The notes below the pieces were generated by a model that ran no database searches, had not been told where the DNA came from, and was given only the letters and a program-made list of their open reading frames with translations. A DNA stretch of 64,000 nt, from NCBI GenBank assembly GCA_003543235.1, contig DPJA01000039.1:1-64000 (forward strand), given 5' to 3'. The stretch's first letter is position 1; each line of letters begins with the position of its first letter. Of this stretch, positions 44,486-53,586 are shown in pieces. The translations under genes and the position numbers were made by a program. The stretch comes from Lachnospiraceae bacterium. Lineage in GTDB: Bacteria; Bacillota; Clostridia; Lachnospirales; Anaerotignaceae.

Positions 44486-44893
44486 TTATGCGTTGTTTTT
44501 AGTTAATACCTTTGGCATTTCCGTCATATCCTCAATTTTTTCTATTTCATGGGCTATAATATGCTGTCCTGCAACTATGCACAAAATATCCATATCGTTC
44601 TTGCCTATAAGCTCGCCTTCAATAATTCTTTTTTGCAATGTAATAATTCTTACCTTCATTCCCTTAGTAAACACCTTGCCCCTAAAATATATAGTTTCCA
44701 CAGGAAACATATCAATACATTTTTTAATAACCATCATTCGGTCTGACTCTCGATAGCTTACACCTTCCCTGGCATTAATTTTAGATATCTCAATAAACCT
44801 TAAAAAATAAAGTATAAGCTGAGTGGCAACAAATGCAGTTAATGCTGCATACAAATAGTCCGCCGTTGTTAATTTGTAAAATCCTTCAAGCAT
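44486..44893 (-). CDS. Small membrane-anchored protein of unknown function
   Basis: A 135-residue protein from the ATG at 44891-44893 (TAGGAGG 8 bases upstream; a GTG three codons earlier overlaps that site). One membrane segment (about 12-33). The rest is soluble, with YFRGKVFTKGMKVRIITLQKR and GELIGKNDMDILCIVAGQHIIAHEIEKIEDM, which reads like a small beta-barrel (Sm or SH3-like) domain with a metal- or RNA-binding look. No family recognised. It lies 25 bases downstream of the decarboxylase gene and ends at a terminator, so it closes the long housekeeping run. Confidence 0.72.
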   Translation of the reverse strand: MLEGFYKLTTADYLYAALTAFVATQLILYFLRFIEISKINAREGVSYRESDRMMVIKKCIDMFPVETIYFRGKVFTKGMKVRIITLQKRIIEGELIGKNDMDILCIVAGQHIIAHEIEKIEDMTEMPKVLTKNNA

Positions 44894-44917
44894 TCGCCTC
44901 ACCTCCTACTTTATAGA

Positions 44918-46330
44918 TTACATCAAAACTAAAATTTTTTCAAGTGATGAATTTTTCATTCCTATTATATTTACGTTAGATTCAATATATTTATTTATTA
45001 TACTAACTATTTTATTTGTTATTTCTTCTCCGGGCGAAACAAGTGGAATGCCTGGAGGATAAGGGATAACATACTCTGCAGAAATTTTGCCTACGCTGTC
45101 CTTTAAATCTACATCCATCTTTTGTGCATTAAAGGCTATGCGTGGTGAAACCTTCACCTTGGGTTTAGGGAAAACAAAGCTTACATTTTCTCTTTTTTCC
45201 ATCATATCAAGATTTTTGTCTATCTCAATAATGGCGTTTTTAAGTCTTTCAAAGCCTTCCTCCGTATCTGAAACAGATGTAAGGGCAAGGCAATGTGTTG
45301 GACAACTCATTTCAAGTTCAATTTTATACTTCTTCCTTAAAACATCCCCAATTTCAATGCAATTAATACTGTCCGAAAAAATTACCAGCTTTCCCAAATC
45401 ATAATCATAAATGTTGTTTCTGCCCACAATACTTCTATCCAAAAGCCTTAAATTTTTAATTTCCTTTACGCCTTCTCTAAAATTCTTTATACGATTAACG
45501 TAGCTTTCAAAATCAGCTTTTCCCTCATTGTCTAAATAATCCCTGCACTTATCAATAGCCGCCATAAAAATATATGACGGGCTGGAACTTTGTGCCATAG
45601 CAAGACATTTTTTCAATCTTTCCATATTCACCTTGTTTCCTGACGTATGCAAAACGGATGTCTGTGTTGGGCATGGTAATGTTTTGTGCAGACTTTCTAT
45701 AACAATGTCTGCCCCACATTCTATAGCCGTTTTAGGAAAAAAATTATTAAAACGCATATGTGGACCATGAGCGGCATCAACAATAAGGAGCATATTCTTT
45801 TTTTTCAAAACCTCTGCTATACTGGCTATATCGCTTACAATTCCCTCAAATGTTGGGCTTACAATTATAACAGCCTTTGCCTCAGGGTTGGCGTTGCACA
45901 CATTTTCAATATTTTCTGCACTCACCGCACCAAAAATATTGAAATCATCCACAACCTCTGGCATAACATACCTTGGCTGTGCACCACTAAGCACCAGTGC
46001 ATCCATTACGCTTTTGTGGCAGTTTCTTGCAACTATAAGCTTATCTCCATCACCGCACACGCTCATTATTGCAGCTATTATGCCACAGCTAGAACCGTTA
46101 ACAAGAAAAAAACTCTTATCTGCACCAAATGTTTTTGCACACATTTTTTGTGCATCTTCAATAATTCCCTCTGCGTGATGTAGGTTATCAAAGCCGTCAA
46201 TTTCAGTAATGTCCATGGCAAAGGCATCCTTCATATCAATACCTCTACCCATTTTATGTCCTGGCATATGAAAAGGGTATATTCCACTATCTTTATACAT
46301 ATTCAGCTTATTAAATAAAGGTGCGTTCAT
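44918..46330 (-). CDS. Orn/Lys/Arg decarboxylase (PLP-dependent, SpeA/YaaO-like)
   Basis: Removes CO2 from a basic amino acid, giving a polyamine or its precursor (agmatine, cadaverine or putrescine). The 470 residues carry the large PLP domain: PFHMPGHKMGRG near 20, GSSCGIIAAIMS, DAAHGPHMRF near 205 (Asp of the cofactor site) and SLHKTLPCPTQTS with the Schiff-base Lys near 230. It is shorter than the inducible enterobacterial enzymes (about 715), as expected for Bacillus YaaO/SpeA. The ATG at 46330 follows AAGGA by 8 bases. In Bacillus a homologue (yaaO) directly precedes tmk; here it follows rsmI in the same locus. The amino acid used is not determined. Confidence 0.88.
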   Translation of the reverse strand: MNAPLFNKLNMYKDSGIYPFHMPGHKMGRGIDMKDAFAMDITEIDGFDNLHHAEGIIEDAQKMCAKTFGADKSFFLVNGSSCGIIAAIMSVCGDGDKLIVARNCHKSVMDALVLSGAQPRYVMPEVVDDFNIFGAVSAENIENVCNANPEAKAVIIVSPTFEGIVSDIASIAEVLKKKNMLLIVDAAHGPHMRFNNFFPKTAIECGADIVIESLHKTLPCPTQTSVLHTSGNKVNMERLKKCLAMAQSSSPSYIFMAAIDKCRDYLDNEGKADFESYVNRIKNFREGVKEIKNLRLLDRSIVGRNNIYDYDLGKLVIFSDSINCIEIGDVLRKKYKIELEMSCPTHCLALTSVSDTEEGFERLKNAIIEIDKNLDMMEKRENVSFVFPKPKVKVSPRIAFNAQKMDVDLKDSVGKISAEYVIPYPPGIPLVSPGEEITNKIVSIINKYIESNVNIIGMKNSSLEKILVLM

Positions 46331-46358
46331 ATTTCTTTTCCTTCTCAAGTTAATGTAT

Positions 46359-47198
46359 TTATTGTTTAAGCTTTGCGTATATATCCCTTTTGGATACCCC
46401 TCTGTCCTTGGCAACCTGCTTCATTGCGTCTTTTTCTGTCAAGCCCTTATTAGTGTATATTTTCATATGGTCATCCAGCGTTATTTTTTCAAAACCGTCT
46501 ATTTCTTCCTGACGAAGCACCTCGCCGTCTGCACCTTCTAATATTATAACAAATTCACCTTTTGGTAAGTTCTCTTTATAAAATGCCAAAAGTTCCTCAA
46601 TAGGGGCTTTGCGTACCTCTTCAAACTTTTTTGTAATCTCTCTTATACAGGCGGCATTTCTGTTCCCTGCCGCTTTAAAAAGTTCCGCCAGTGTATCCGT
46701 AAGCCTATGGGGTGCTTCATAAAATATTGTGGTACGCTCTTCACGCTCTAACCTTGCCAGAACCTTTGCCTTTTCTTTTTTGTCCACAGGAAGAAATCCT
46801 TCAAACACAAAACGTCGTGCCGGCATACCCGAAAGCACCAAAGCAGTAACCGCCGCTGAGGCACCAGGAGCAACAGTTACAGGCACTCCCTCCTCATAAC
46901 AAAGCCTTGCTAAATCCTCCCCAGGGTCAGATATACCGGGCATTCCTGCATCAGTTACAAGTGCTATGTTCACACCGCTTTTAAGCTTTTCTATCAAGTA
47001 TGGACCCTTACTAATTCGGTTGTGGTCGTGATAACTTGTCATAGGTGTATTTATATCAAAGTGATTTAAAAGCTTAATTGTATGTCGAGTATCCTCTGCT
47101 GCTATAAGGTCACAGGTTTTAAGCAAATTAAGCACACGTAATGTAATATCGTCCAGATTGCCTATGGGTGTTGCACATAAATACAAAGTTCCACTCAT
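46359..47198 (-). CDS. rsmI: 16S rRNA (cytidine-1402-2'-O)-methyltransferase
   Basis: Methylates the ribose of C1402 in 16S rRNA with S-adenosylmethionine, stabilising the decoding centre. The 279 residues have the tetrapyrrole-methylase fold: GTLYLCATPIGNLDDIT at the start, AEDTRHT near 35, TDAGMPGISDPG near 80-91, and VAPGASAAVTALVLSG near 107. TIFYEAPHRL near 155 is also typical. AAGGAG precedes the ATG by 6 bases. It belongs to the tmk-to-rsmI run of DNA-replication and translation genes found in Firmicutes (yabC position). Confidence 0.96.
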   Translation of the reverse strand: MSGTLYLCATPIGNLDDITLRVLNLLKTCDLIAAEDTRHTIKLLNHFDINTPMTSYHDHNRISKGPYLIEKLKSGVNIALVTDAGMPGISDPGEDLARLCYEEGVPVTVAPGASAAVTALVLSGMPARRFVFEGFLPVDKKEKAKVLARLEREERTTIFYEAPHRLTDTLAELFKAAGNRNAACIREITKKFEEVRKAPIEELLAFYKENLPKGEFVIILEGADGEVLRQEEIDGFEKITLDDHMKIYTNKGLTEKDAMKQVAKDRGVSKRDIYAKLKQ

Positions 47199-47248
47199 TT
47201 TTATCTCCTTAACTTTGAAATTCAGCCTTTAACCTGAAATTCCATGCC

Positions 47249-47992
47249 TTACTCATAGTATATCTTTATAGTTTCATCAGTGTAGCTGCCATCTTCTCCA
47301 TAAATAACCAAAGTAGGCAGTACCCTAACCATAGGCTTGCCACTTCTTACAGCCTCAATAAGCACCATATTTGGCTCTTTATCTGCATATGGCTGCACAA
47401 ACCGCAATTTTTTAGGCTCTAACTTATATTGACGCAAAAGGCACATAATATCCGTAAGTCTGTGTGGTCTATGTACCATATAAAACCGCCCACCAAATTT
47501 AAGTAACCTTGATGCCTCTCTTGCTATATCCTCAAGGCTTACTAAAACCTCGTGGCGTGCAATTGCCTTTGGGCTAAAATCGTTGGTAATACCTCCACCA
47601 GTATTCATATACGGCGGATTTGTAGTTATAACATCAAAGGTAGCTGCCTTAAAAATGCTGCTAAGTTCCTTTATGTCACCTTGTACAATTTCTATTTTGT
47701 CCTCTAACTTGTTAAGCTTCACACTTCTCTGTGCCATCTCAGCACTTTCACCTTGTATCTCCAGTCCCCAAAAATGCTCGCCACAGCTTTTGGCTTCCAT
47801 AAGTATTGGTATAATGCCCGTACCTGTACCCAAGTCCAACACTTTATCGCCCTTATTTGCCTTAGCAAAATCACTTAATAAAACCGCATCAACGCCAAAA
47901 CAAAACCTCTTAGGGTCTTGAATAATAAGATATCCGTTACGGTGGAGGTCATCAATTCTTTCATATTCCTTTATTTCTACATTGTATTCCAT
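47249..47992 (-). CDS. trmN6: tRNA1(Val) (adenine-37-N6)-methyltransferase-like protein
   Basis: A 247-residue methyltransferase of the YabB/TrmN6 type. VLDLGTGTGIIPIL near 49-62 is the S-adenosylmethionine site; TTNPPYM near 122 is the NPPY motif of N6-adenine methyltransferases. The opening YLIIQDPKRFCFGVDAVLLSDFA is typical of the family. It starts one base after the ricT stop, so translation is coupled. The tRNA target is taken from Escherichia coli TrmN6; the Firmicutes homologue may differ. Confidence 0.9.
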   Translation of the reverse strand: MEYNVEIKEYERIDDLHRNGYLIIQDPKRFCFGVDAVLLSDFAKANKGDKVLDLGTGTGIIPILMEAKSCGEHFWGLEIQGESAEMAQRSVKLNKLEDKIEIVQGDIKELSSIFKAATFDVITTNPPYMNTGGGITNDFSPKAIARHEVLVSLEDIAREASRLLKFGGRFYMVHRPHRLTDIMCLLRQYKLEPKKLRFVQPYADKEPNMVLIEAVRSGKPMVRVLPTLVIYGEDGSYTDETIKIYYE

Positions 47993-47993
47993 A

Positions 47994-48905
47994 TTAGTCT
48001 TCCAAGTCCAAATCTAGCAAATCCTCTTTTGGAATAGGTTTTGCCACAATTTTTTTACCTTGCTCCTGATTCTGTTTTTTTGCCTTTTTAGCCTTTATAA
48101 CATTAATTTCACTCACATTATAAAATCCAATTGTAGGTGGGTCATTTTCTTTTTTACGCACAACAGCCTTAACCATCTGCATAAGCACATTAACAGAAAG
48201 AATATCTCCTGTGCCATCTGGTGTGCTTATTGTATCGCCCACGTTAGGTAGATTTTTATTAAGCTCCTCATAAACGTCCTCTTCATATTTAAGACAGCAC
48301 ATAAGCCTTCCACAAATACCACTTATTTTAGTAGGATTCAAGGATAAATTCTGCTCCTTTGCCATTTTAATGGATACAGGTGTAAAATCTCCAAGGAAGG
48401 TTGCACAGCAAAGTGCACGACCGCATATTCCAATGCCATTAAGCATTTTTGCTTCATCTCGCACACCAATTTGCCTAAGCTCTATACGTGTTCTGAAAAT
48501 AGAGGCAAGCTCTTTAACTAATTCTCTAAAATCCACTCGTCCATCTGATGTAAAATAAAAAATAAGCTTATTGTGGTCAAATGTAATTTCAACATCCACC
48601 AGCTTCATCACAAGGTTGTGCTTATTTATTTTACCCTCGCATATAGCAAAGGCTTCTTTTTCCTTTTTTTTATCTTCTGCTTCCTGCTTTTTGTCTTCTT
48701 CTGTTGCCACACGCATAACCTTTTTTAGTGGTTGAAAAACTTCCTCATCATTAACAAGGGTGTTCCCCTTAACAACACTGCCATATTCAACGCCTCTGGC
48801 CGTTTCAACAATAGCAAACTGTCCCTCTTCTACTTTAAGCCCCTCAGGGTCAAAATAATAAACTTTACCAGCCTTTTTGAACCTTACACCTACTACCTCA
48901 ACCAT
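47994..48905 (-). CDS. ricT: PSP1-domain regulator RicT (YaaT)
   Basis: A 303-residue PSP1-domain protein. In Bacillus, YaaT (RicT) acts with RicA and RicF to guide RNase Y and support phosphorelay, sporulation and competence. The PSP1 core (about 90-190) has LIFYFTSDGRVDFRELVKELASIF-like strands followed by RIELRQIGVRDEAK and GICGRALCC, and Cys in GRLMCCLKYE that could help hold the Fe-S clusters found in the Ric complex. The C-terminal 60 residues are lysine-rich. It starts one base after the holB stop. Confidence 0.93.
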   Translation of the reverse strand: MVEVVGVRFKKAGKVYYFDPEGLKVEEGQFAIVETARGVEYGSVVKGNTLVNDEEVFQPLKKVMRVATEEDKKQEAEDKKKEKEAFAICEGKINKHNLVMKLVDVEITFDHNKLIFYFTSDGRVDFRELVKELASIFRTRIELRQIGVRDEAKMLNGIGICGRALCCATFLGDFTPVSIKMAKEQNLSLNPTKISGICGRLMCCLKYEEDVYEELNKNLPNVGDTISTPDGTGDILSVNVLMQMVKAVVRKKENDPPTIGFYNVSEINVIKAKKAKKQNQEQGKKIVAKPIPKEDLLDLDLED

Positions 48906-48906
48906 T

Positions 48907-49893
48907 TCAACTCTCCTTTATTTTCATAAGCATAATTTCCATTGTAAGCAAAAAATTACCGTTTTGCCCTAATTGTCTTTTTGCCTGCCACACCGCACTA
49001 AGGGTTTTGCCAAGCCCAATATTCGATTCTTTTTTTGCTTGTGCAAATATTTTTTGCAGCTTGTCCTTCTGTATTATATATTTTTCGTCACCAAGTTTTT
49101 TTGCTGCCAACACATCTCTGTACCACATATAAATAATGTCAAGCATTTCTGGGTTATCTTTATATTTTTCCATTTCTTTTGCCCACATAAGTGCAGTAGC
49201 AAGGTCTATATCTCTTAAAGCAAAAAGTCGGTCTGTAATATCCTCACGCATAAGCCCAAACTCTTCATCCTCACTAAGCTTAATTGCCTTACCTATGCTT
49301 CCACCTGCATATTCCGCCAAAAAAAAGGCTTCTTCACGCAGTATACCCCTATTTTTCACCATATACTCCGCCACCTGCTCACTGCCAAGTGGACGTATTT
49401 TGAAGGTTACACAACGAGATAAAACCGTTGGCAAAAATAACTCCGAATTTTCGGCAAGCAATAAAAAAACCGCATATCCAGGCGGTTCCTCCAGCGTTTT
49501 AAGAAACACGTTTTGTGCCGCCACCGTCATTTTGTCAGCGTTTTCTATTATAAATATTTTATATCTGTATCTATATTGTTTTATGTCAACCTGTTTTAAA
49601 ACCTGTTCACGTATGTCATCCGCACCTAAAGCCTTAGTTTTCGTTGGCTTAACATAAAAAATATCTGGGTTGTTGTCGCTGTCAAATGTTTTGCAAGCAC
49701 TGCAAACTCCACAAGCTAGACCTATACCTTTTTCACATTCCAAAGCCTTTGCAAAGGATTTAGCTATCAACTTTTTTCCGCTGCCAAACTGCCCGCTTAA
49801 AATATACGCATGAGAAACCCTGCCGTGAAACATGGCACTTTCAAAGTTTTTTATTATCTGCCCATTACCTGTAATTTCGTCAAACCCATACAT
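48907..49893 (-). CDS. holB: DNA polymerase III delta' subunit
   Basis: Clamp-loader subunit of the replicase. The 328-residue AAA+ protein has a Walker-A-like GQFGSGKKLIA near 34, a four-Cys zinc knuckle (CEKGIGLACGVCSAC), the sensor 1 region KTLEEPPGYAVFLLL and the SRC motif (LPTVLSRC near 158) that supplies the arginine finger in trans. AGGTGG lies about 8 bases before the ATG. It is flanked by darA (11 bases upstream) and ricT (1 base downstream), the normal Firmicutes order. yabA, which often follows ricT, is missing here. Confidence 0.95.
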   Translation of the reverse strand: MYGFDEITGNGQIIKNFESAMFHGRVSHAYILSGQFGSGKKLIAKSFAKALECEKGIGLACGVCSACKTFDSDNNPDIFYVKPTKTKALGADDIREQVLKQVDIKQYRYRYKIFIIENADKMTVAAQNVFLKTLEEPPGYAVFLLLAENSELFLPTVLSRCVTFKIRPLGSEQVAEYMVKNRGILREEAFFLAEYAGGSIGKAIKLSEDEEFGLMREDITDRLFALRDIDLATALMWAKEMEKYKDNPEMLDIIYMWYRDVLAAKKLGDEKYIIQKDKLQKIFAQAKKESNIGLGKTLSAVWQAKRQLGQNGNFLLTMEIMLMKIKES

Positions 49894-49904
49894 ACTTCAT
49901 CCAC

Positions 49905-50231
49905 CTAAATTTTAATAAATTGGGAGACCTCCATAACAAACACTGTTGCTCCCCCAACCTCAACCTCAATAGGATGTCGCATAAATCCGTCCATATTGGT
50001 ATAAGGCGTAGTTTCCCCCACTATCTTCTTTTGCATTTTACATTTGGCTTGAAAAATTTCGATTACTTCATCAACCCTATCATTCTCCACACCTATAATA
50101 AGTGTAGTATTCCCCGAACGTAAAAACCCACCTGTTGAGGCAAGCTTTGTTACCATAAATGCTTTTTCGTTTAAAATCTTCATAATATCGGGTGCATCTT
50201 CATCATGTATTATTGCCAGAACAAGCTTCAC
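49905..50231 (-). CDS. darA: Cyclic di-AMP receptor DarA (YaaQ/PstA)
   Basis: A 108-residue PII-like protein that binds cyclic di-AMP in Firmicutes. It begins MKLVLAIIHDEDA and has LASTGGFLRSGNTTLIIGV near 29-47, the loop of the nucleotide site, and EVEVGGATVFVMEVSQF at the end. I chose the GTG at 50229-50231, 8 bases after AGGAGG, over a GTG that overlaps that site; the length then equals Bacillus YaaQ (109). It precedes holB by 11 bases. A 155-base gap with three hairpins separates it from tmk. Confidence 0.94.
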   Translation of the reverse strand: MKLVLAIIHDEDAPDIMKILNEKAFMVTKLASTGGFLRSGNTTLIIGVENDRVDEVIEIFQAKCKMQKKIVGETTPYTNMDGFMRHPIEVEVGGATVFVMEVSQFIKI

Positions 50232-50293
50232 AACTAACACCTCCTGATAAATAAAAACCTTTTATTAAGCTTAAAACCTTAAAATCTAAAACA

Positions 50294-50360
50294 TTGAGGC
50301 TCTGCCTCAAACTCCGAAAGGGTTTCACCCTTTACCCGATACGTGAAACATTCGTTTCAC
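50294..50360. repeat. Cluster of three perfect hairpins between tmk and darA
   Basis: Three consecutive inverted repeats with 7-bp perfect stems: TTGAGGC-3-GCCTCAA (50294-50310), AAAGGGT-3-ACCCTTT (50317-50333) and GTGAAAC-4-GTTTCAC (50343-50360). The spacing is only 6-9 bases. The last stem on the minus strand is followed by TGTTTTAGATTTT, so it might work as a weak terminator. The arrangement looks more like a compact dispersed palindromic repeat than a single terminator. Confidence 0.7.
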
Positions 50361-50386
50361 TTAACACATTATCATAAAATATAGAA

Positions 50387-51004
50387 TTATAGTATTTGTT
50401 TCAGCACCTCGACCACCTGTGCGTGTACTTCCTCCACGTCCTTTTGGGCATCAATACGCTTAATCCTTTGAGGATACTTTCTCAAAAGTTCCTTATAACC
50501 GTTGTACACTTTGTAATGAAAATCCAGTGTTTCTTTTTCAATTCTGTCTAAACTTTGTACATTTTTTTTACGTGCAATGCCAATTTCAGGCTTAATATCA
50601 AAAAACAACGTCACATCAGGTGTCATATCATCAACAGCATACCTGTTCACGTCCTCAATAAGGCTCATTTTAAGCCCTCTTGCATAACCTTGGTATGCAA
50701 CACTGCTGTCCACAAATCTGTCACATATAACTATCTTTCCAGCTGCTACCGCTGGCTTAATTTTTTGACTTATATGCTGTGCACGACTAGCGGCATATAA
50801 TAATGCCTCAGTGATGTCACTCATTTCGCTGTTATCTACATCAAGTATAATTTCTCTTATCTTTTCGCTTATGCTTGTTCCACCAGGCTCTCTGGTAACA
50901 ACAACATCAAAGCCCTTATTTTGCAAATATTCCACCAAAAGCTTTATCTGCGTGGATTTTCCTGCACCGTCTGTGCCCTCCACCGTAATAAATTTACCTA
51001 TCAT
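50387..51004 (-). CDS. tmk: Thymidylate kinase
   Basis: Phosphorylates dTMP to dTDP. The 205-residue protein has the P-loop EGTDGAGKSTQ near 9-19, the DR[YH]-type motif as CDRFVDSSVAYQG near 92, and REPGGTSISEKIR near 48 with the thymidine-contacting Arg. GAGGTG lies about 5 bases before the ATG at 51002-51004 (MIGKFITVEG); an upstream in-frame start has no site. It is the first gene of the tmk-darA-holB-ricT-trmN6-rsmI run, 74 bases behind lepB. Confidence 0.96.
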   Translation of the reverse strand: MIGKFITVEGTDGAGKSTQIKLLVEYLQNKGFDVVVTREPGGTSISEKIREIILDVDNSEMSDITEALLYAASRAQHISQKIKPAVAAGKIVICDRFVDSSVAYQGYARGLKMSLIEDVNRYAVDDMTPDVTLFFDIKPEIGIARKKNVQSLDRIEKETLDFHYKVYNGYKELLRKYPQRIKRIDAQKDVEEVHAQVVEVLKQIL

Positions 51005-51078
51005 CACACACCTCAAAATACACATAAAAAGAAATTTGATACTTTAGTATACCATACTTAACTCTGCCATACAAATTT

Positions 51079-51582
51079 TTATCTATATACAGCAACCTTG
51101 TTAAATGGATATACTTTCATCATTACCCTTCCTCTTATTTCTGATTCGTCAATAGCACCAAGCTCTCTGCTGTCAACGCTCCCCTCTCGGTTGTCACCCA
51201 TTACAAAAATTTTGTCTTTACCCACTACAACATCAATGTCACCATAGGTTTGACCCATAACATAGTCCTCATGAAGCAGTTCTTCGTTTATATAAACATT
51301 ACCGTTTTCAATTCTTACTCTTTCGCCGTCAACAGCAATAACACGCTTAACCATCATTCGGTTTTTCCCCGCCGCCTCATGCTTAAAAACAACTATATCT
51401 CCCCGTTGATAAAGCTTCATCTCAGTCATTACTCGGCTTACAAAAACACGGTCTCCATCGCTAAGGGTATTGAACATAGAAAATCCCTCCACCTTAACAG
51501 GAAAAAATACAAAATATAAAACCATAACTATAATAACAGCTTCAGCACAAGCCTGCATCCACCCTTTTAAATATTCATTCAT
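51079..51582 (-). CDS. lepB: Signal peptidase I
   Basis: Cleaves signal peptides from exported proteins. The 167-residue protein has one membrane segment (about 9-29), the catalytic Ser in VEGFSMFNTL near 35, the Lys in MMVKRVIAVDG near 77, and the family box GDNREGSVDSRELGAI near 132. The commoner forms are PSMxPT around Ser and GDNRxNSxDSR; here SMFNT and EGSVDSR vary slightly. GGGAG precedes the ATG. Upstream is a 247-base AT-rich gap in which I see nothing beyond the terminator of the next gene. Confidence 0.92.
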   Translation of the reverse strand: MNEYLKGWMQACAEAVIIVMVLYFVFFPVKVEGFSMFNTLSDGDRVFVSRVMTEMKLYQRGDIVVFKHEAAGKNRMMVKRVIAVDGERVRIENGNVYINEELLHEDYVMGQTYGDIDVVVGKDKIFVMGDNREGSVDSRELGAIDESEIRGRVMMKVYPFNKVAVYR

Positions 51583-51798
51583 AAAAAACTCCCAATTCTA
51601 TATTCTTTACTACAAAATAAGACTATATCATAGAAATTGTGTCAAAATTAATCTTATTCTTTAAGTATATTACTTAATTTGCAGTCATATCAATAGTTTT
51701 GGGATTAAAAAATAAATTTTGTATGAAAATCCATAAAACAGCAGTATTACTTGATATTTTTATCAATTTTTTTGGTAATTAATATTTTCATAAATAAA

Positions 51799-51823
51799 TG
51801 CCGTGGAAACATTTCCCACGGCA
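51799..51823 (-). terminator. Intrinsic terminator of the phosphoglucomutase gene
   Basis: TGCCGTGG(G)AAA / TTTCCACGGCA stem (11 pairs, one bulged G, two-base loop) just behind the stop at 51830, with TTTATTTAT following on the minus strand. Confidence 0.85.
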
Positions 51824-51829
51824 GGTTTT

Positions 51830-53563
51830 TTACAGGTTGTCAATTAACCTGCTAACATATTCTTCTATTTCATTTACTTTTTCTTCAGAGTCGCTAATGC
51901 TTGTTCCTTTAACGCCGTAATAAATCTTAATTTTTGGTTCTGTACCCGATGGCCTTACGCAAACCCACGCACCATCTGCAAGAGTATAGTGCAGTACGTT
52001 TGAAGGAGGCAGAAGATTTTCTTCAGTTTCACCCGTTAAAAGGTTGCTGAATGTTTTTTTCTTGTAATCCCTATTCCACTCAACCTTAGTGCCAACAAAC
52101 TCTGTTGGAGGATTTTTTCTCAGCTCTTCCATAATATATTGTATTTTTTCAACGCCCTCAATGCCTTTAAGCGTAATAGATTTAATGCCCTCACGGTAAT
52201 AGCCATATTTTTTATAAAGTGCCATAAGACCATCATATATTGTTATGCCCTGTGCCTTATAAAAAGCTGTAAGCTCTGCTACAAGCATTGTTGCAACAAC
52301 CGCATCCTTGTCCCTTGCGTATGTACCGGCAAGGCAGCCATAGCTTTCCTCAAAACCAAATTCATAAACATTACATCCGGTCTGCTCAAACTCCTTTATT
52401 TTCTCACCTATGTATTTAAAGCCTGTAAGCACATCAAACACCTTAACGCCATAATTTTCAGCAATAGGCCTAATCATTTCTGTAGTTACAATTGTTTTTA
52501 TAACTGCACCATTTTCTTTAAGCAGACCTTTTGCCTTTTTCTGGCTTAAAACATATTCTGTAAGTAATGCTCCAGTCATATTCCCAGTAAGCACAATATA
52601 CTCACCATCGTTATTTTTAACAACAACACCAACACGGTCGGCATCAGGGTCTGTACCAACAATCACGTCAGCGTCAACCTTTTTTGCAATCTCCAACGCA
52701 AGCTTAAATACCTTTGGGTCTTCAGGGTTTGGATAGCTTACAGTGGAAAAATTCTTGTCTGGCAGCTCCTGTTCTGGCACTACAAACACATTTTTGAAAC
52801 CTATTTCTTTCAAAATACGTCTAACGGGCATATTGCCTGTGCCATGCAGTGGTGTATACACAATTTTAAGGTCATCTGCAACTTTTTTTATAATATCGCC
52901 ATTAAGGCTCTGCTCTTTAAGCTTTGCCATATATGCGTCATCAATTTCAGCACCAATAAGCTGATACAATCCTTTGTTTTCTGCTTCTTCAAGGCTAATA
53001 CATTTAACATCTGCATAATCTTGAATTTTGTTGACCTCGGCAATAATCGCCTCGTCCCTTGGATATGTAACCTGTCCGCCATCATCACCATATACCTTGT
53101 AGCCATTATATTCAGGCGGATTATGACTGGCTGTTATAACTATTCCTCCATCACAGCCCAACTGCCTTACAGCAAAGGAAAGTTCTGGTGTTGGTCTAAG
53201 CTCACAAAAAACATATGCCTTAATGCCGTTTGCCGCAAGGACAAGCCCTGCCTTCTGAGCAAACTCAGGTGACATATTTCTGGAATCATAGGCAATTGCT
53301 ACACTTAGTGCCTTTCCGTTATTAGCTTTTGACATAAGATAATTTGCAAGTCCCTGTGTAGCCTTGCCAACGGTGTATTGGTTCATTCGGTTTGTTCCGG
53401 CACCTATAATACCTCTCAAACCACCTGTGCCAAACTCCAAATCCTTATAAAATCTTTCCTTAATTTCTTTTTCATCATTGGCAATACCCTTAAGCTCTGC
53501 CCTTGTTTCCTCATCAAAATAAGTGTTGTTAATCCAGCTTTCATACTTTTGCATATATTCCAT
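51830..53563 (-). CDS. pgcA: Phosphoglucomutase/phosphomannomutase
   Basis: Interconverts glucose 1- and 6-phosphate (or mannose phosphates) and so feeds UDP-glucose and envelope glycan synthesis. The 577 residues fit the long Firmicutes PgcA type. The phosphoserine loop is TASHNPPEYNGYKVYG near 140, the magnesium site GTDPDADRVG near 302, and the sugar-binding loop GFEESYGCL near 400; RPSGTEPKIKIYYG near 540 is the phosphate-binding loop. AAGGAGG precedes the ATG by 7 bases. It links to galE and the nucleotidyltransferase in this window as part of sugar-nucleotide supply. Confidence 0.95.
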   Translation of the reverse strand: MEYMQKYESWINNTYFDEETRAELKGIANDEKEIKERFYKDLEFGTGGLRGIIGAGTNRMNQYTVGKATQGLANYLMSKANNGKALSVAIAYDSRNMSPEFAQKAGLVLAANGIKAYVFCELRPTPELSFAVRQLGCDGGIVITASHNPPEYNGYKVYGDDGGQVTYPRDEAIIAEVNKIQDYADVKCISLEEAENKGLYQLIGAEIDDAYMAKLKEQSLNGDIIKKVADDLKIVYTPLHGTGNMPVRRILKEIGFKNVFVVPEQELPDKNFSTVSYPNPEDPKVFKLALEIAKKVDADVIVGTDPDADRVGVVVKNNDGEYIVLTGNMTGALLTEYVLSQKKAKGLLKENGAVIKTIVTTEMIRPIAENYGVKVFDVLTGFKYIGEKIKEFEQTGCNVYEFGFEESYGCLAGTYARDKDAVVATMLVAELTAFYKAQGITIYDGLMALYKKYGYYREGIKSITLKGIEGVEKIQYIMEELRKNPPTEFVGTKVEWNRDYKKKTFSNLLTGETEENLLPPSNVLHYTLADGAWVCVRPSGTEPKIKIYYGVKGTSISDSEEKVNEIEEYVSRLIDNL

Positions 53564-53586
53564 ACTAAAACCTCCTTGTTTTATAT

